Shown here piece by piece: positions 62,736 to 64,000 of a stretch of 64,000 bases of DNA. Origin of the DNA: Chlorogloeopsis sp. ULAP01 (lineage in GTDB: Bacteria; Cyanobacteriota; Cyanobacteriia; Cyanobacteriales; Nostocaceae); assembly GCF_030381805.1 (NCBI RefSeq), contig NZ_JAUDRH010000002.1:434001-498000 (forward strand), written 5' to 3'. The notes beneath the pieces were generated by a model. It saw nothing but the letters and a program-made list of their open reading frames with translations. It ran no database searches and had not been told where the DNA came from. A program made the translations under genes and the position numbers. Numbering within the stretch: position 1 is the first letter of the stretch; each line of letters opens with the position of its first letter.

Positions 62736-62984
62736 ATGAGGCTGGAGTTATATCAGGAAGTTGCTTTAACGCGTGACCTATCAGAGTATGAGCTAAAAGC
62801 AGGAGATATTGCAACGCTAGTTGATTTTGTCTCTCATCCTCATGGTGGTGAAGATGGATGCGTGCTAGAAGTTTTTAATGCGATCGGGGAATCCATCGCA
62901 GTAATTATTGTACCAATTTCTGCTGTAGAGGTTTTACGTGTAGATAAAATCTTGACAGTCCGTTCTTTAGCGAAAGCTGGTTAG
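62736..62984 (+). CDS. DUF4926 domain protein
   Basis: 82 residues, an SH3-like small beta protein: LYQEVALTRDLSEYELKAGD, IATLVDFVSHPHGGEDGCVL, EVFNAIGESIAV. DUF4926 genes commonly follow DUF6883 genes. AAGGAG (62723-62728) precedes the ATG. The pairing resembles toxin/immunity or toxin/antitoxin modules, but no activity is established. Confidence 0.85.
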   Translation: MRLELYQEVALTRDLSEYELKAGDIATLVDFVSHPHGGEDGCVLEVFNAIGESIAVIIVPISAVEVLRVDKILTVRSLAKAG

Positions 62985-63061
62985 TATTCCTCTTTAATGG
63001 TACTACGGTCTAGTACTAGTAGTCGCTCCATACAAATAGGTTAATGAGCGATCGCTCTTGG

Positions 63062-63100
63062 CAAGCGAAAGTTTACGGGAATAGAGTCAGCATCCAGAGC
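63062..63100 (+). repeat. Short decayed copy of the methyltransferase 3' end
   Basis: GCGAAAGTTTACGGGAATAG then AGTCAGCATCCAGA nearly matches 60346-60380 inside the methyltransferase gene (GTGAAAGTTTACGGGAATGG, AGTCGGCATCCAGA). This copy has an in-frame TAG. Confidence 0.7.
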
Positions 63101-63180
63101 TGTTCAACACCTGTAGGAGCATAATGCTGCATCGCAATCTTTAATTAGCTGCTTAGTTCTCAAATTATATATGTAGTATT

Positions 63181-64000
63181 ATGTATTACAATAGAGAAAA
63201 ATATTTTGTCTCTATGTGTCCAGACTCTACAAGCGAAGAAGTTGCTATTGTGTCACTCTACGAAGAACCAGATCGTTCCTCACTCACTGCCCGTGCAGTA
63301 GCAGCATCAATGTCTGTTGCTTCTGCTTACGGCATAACTGTTGACAATCCCCGTGTGCTGGCTAATGCTTATTCTGTGCGAGTCCACCTGCAACCTGCGC
63401 CAGTCGTCGCCCGTGTGAGTACCATTACCCCTGTGCTACGTTCGCCGATCGCTTCTTGGTTGGCGCGTGAAGTCTCGGTTACCGAATTTCTTGCAGCACA
63501 AGGCGCTCCGGTAGTAGCACCCAGCGACATCTTACCACCAGGGCCGCATAATTGCGACGGTCTGGCGATGACATTCTGGCGCTACGTTCAACCAGTGTCT
63601 GATGAGGTACCGGGGGCTGTGGTGACTGGACGAATGCTTGCTGAGTTACACGACATTCTGCGCGATTACCCTAGTGAACTGCCGCTTTTGACAGCACCAC
63701 TTAATGATATTCCACGCGGACTTGAGCGTCTTAAGCGTATTGGCAATATCCTGACTGCAAGTGACCTCATGTTACTACAAGAAACTTACGATCTGCTGCT
63801 TCCTCAGTTAAGCAATCCAGTCGGTTCGTGGCAGCCACTGCATGGTGATGCACATTCTTTAAATTTGCTTCCTACTGCACAGGGGCTACTGTGGAATGAT
63901 TTTGAGGATACCTGCACAGGTTCCATTGCTTGGGATTTAATTAATCTTAGCGACGAGGGAAAGGCAGCCTATCGGAATATCCCTGAACCTGAGATACTGG
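63181..64000 (+). CDS. Phosphotransferase (APH/choline kinase-like) enzyme, 3' end outside window
   Basis: An open frame runs from ATG 63181 (or ATG 63214) to the window end, 273 codons without a stop. The kinase-like catalytic loop LHGDAHSLNLL and the metal-binding segment WNDFEDTCTGSIAWDLINLS match the HGDxxxxN and DFE motifs of the aminoglycoside phosphotransferase family. Such enzymes phosphorylate small molecules; most family members are not resistance enzymes. The N-lobe lacks an obvious P-loop. The C-terminus is missing because the window ends. Confidence 0.8.
   Translation, partial: MYYNREKYFVSMCPDSTSEEVAIVSLYEEPDRSSLTARAVAASMSVASAYGITVDNPRVLANAYSVRVHLQPAPVVARVSTITPVLRSPIASWLAREVSVTEFLAAQGAPVVAPSDILPPGPHNCDGLAMTFWRYVQPVSDEVPGAVVTGRMLAELHDILRDYPSELPLLTAPLNDIPRGLERLKRIGNILTASDLMLLQETYDLLLPQLSNPVGSWQPLHGDAHSLNLLPTAQGLLWNDFEDTCTGSIAWDLINLSDEGKAAYRNIPEPEIL

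Overview
The window is cyanobacterial chromosome, most likely from a filamentous, probably heterocyst-forming lineage (Nostoc/Tolypothrix/Calothrix-like). The signs are many HIP1 octamers (GCGATCGC), heptanucleotide tandem repeats, moderate G+C, and cyanobacterium-typical genes: a PilT2-like ATPase, an efp-accB pair, DUF561, DUF4278, a KaiB-family fusion, and an RppA/RppB-type two-component pair. No rRNA, complete tRNA, prophage or CRISPR array was seen.

Layout. 1-8.1 kb: the 3' end of a DUF1349 gene, a CorA-type transporter, a wrecked pyruvate kinase/IS630 junction, a secreted di-heme peroxidase-like protein, and a MATE exporter divergent from an AraC regulator. 8.4-16.5 kb: hemC, glgA, an M23 peptidase, a peptidoglycan-binding protein, wecB, a small membrane protein and a frameshifted Rieske oxygenase. 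16.9-26.3 kb: pilT2-like, a KaiB-domain protein, an FAD oxidoreductase followed by the dead start of a second copy, a GMC oxidoreductase, a GAF protein and a PlsC-like acyltransferase. 26.5-31.6 kb: proS, a DUF2993 protein, a GerMN protein, an ArsR regulator, accB and efp. 31.9-37.1 kb: a tiny membrane ORF, a coiled-coil protein and two tandem vWA proteins, a phosphodiester glycosidase-like protein, a GxxExxY protein and a pentapeptide protein cut short by a dispersed repeat. 37.5-43.3 kb: a large single-pass protein, fetB-like, a DegT aminotransferase, DUF561, an AtzH-like remnant and DUF4278. 43.9-56.2 kb: dps followed by a metal (probably copper) handling locus. 56.2-64 kb: hisC, LysR, a methyltransferase, DUF2891, small DUF433/DUF6883/DUF4926 genes, and the start of a kinase-like phosphotransferase that runs off the window.

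The most coherent system is at 44.7-56.2 kb: a 16-cysteine four-helix-bundle protein, two DUF305 proteins, an RND adaptor and pump, a DUF411 protein, a small lipoprotein, and an OmpR-type regulator overlapping its histidine kinase. Four promoter regions in this locus carry the same direct repeat (ATTTCAT-N4-ATTTCAT, 11-bp period). Three carry a second, palindromic CTCC/GGAG or ACTCTC/GAGAGT element of MerR-operator type. This suggests two-layer metal control: the local two-component system plus a MerR-family factor encoded elsewhere. The elements are seen directly; their regulators are inferred.

The window also shows much small-scale decay: a pyruvate kinase remnant fused to an IS630 remnant, a Rieske gene with both a frameshift and a lost iron-sulfur ligand, a duplicated 5' fragment of an oxidoreductase, an AtzH-like 3' remnant, a toxin-like gene reduced to a 21-codon stub, and dispersed palindromic repeats that supply the ends of reading frames.
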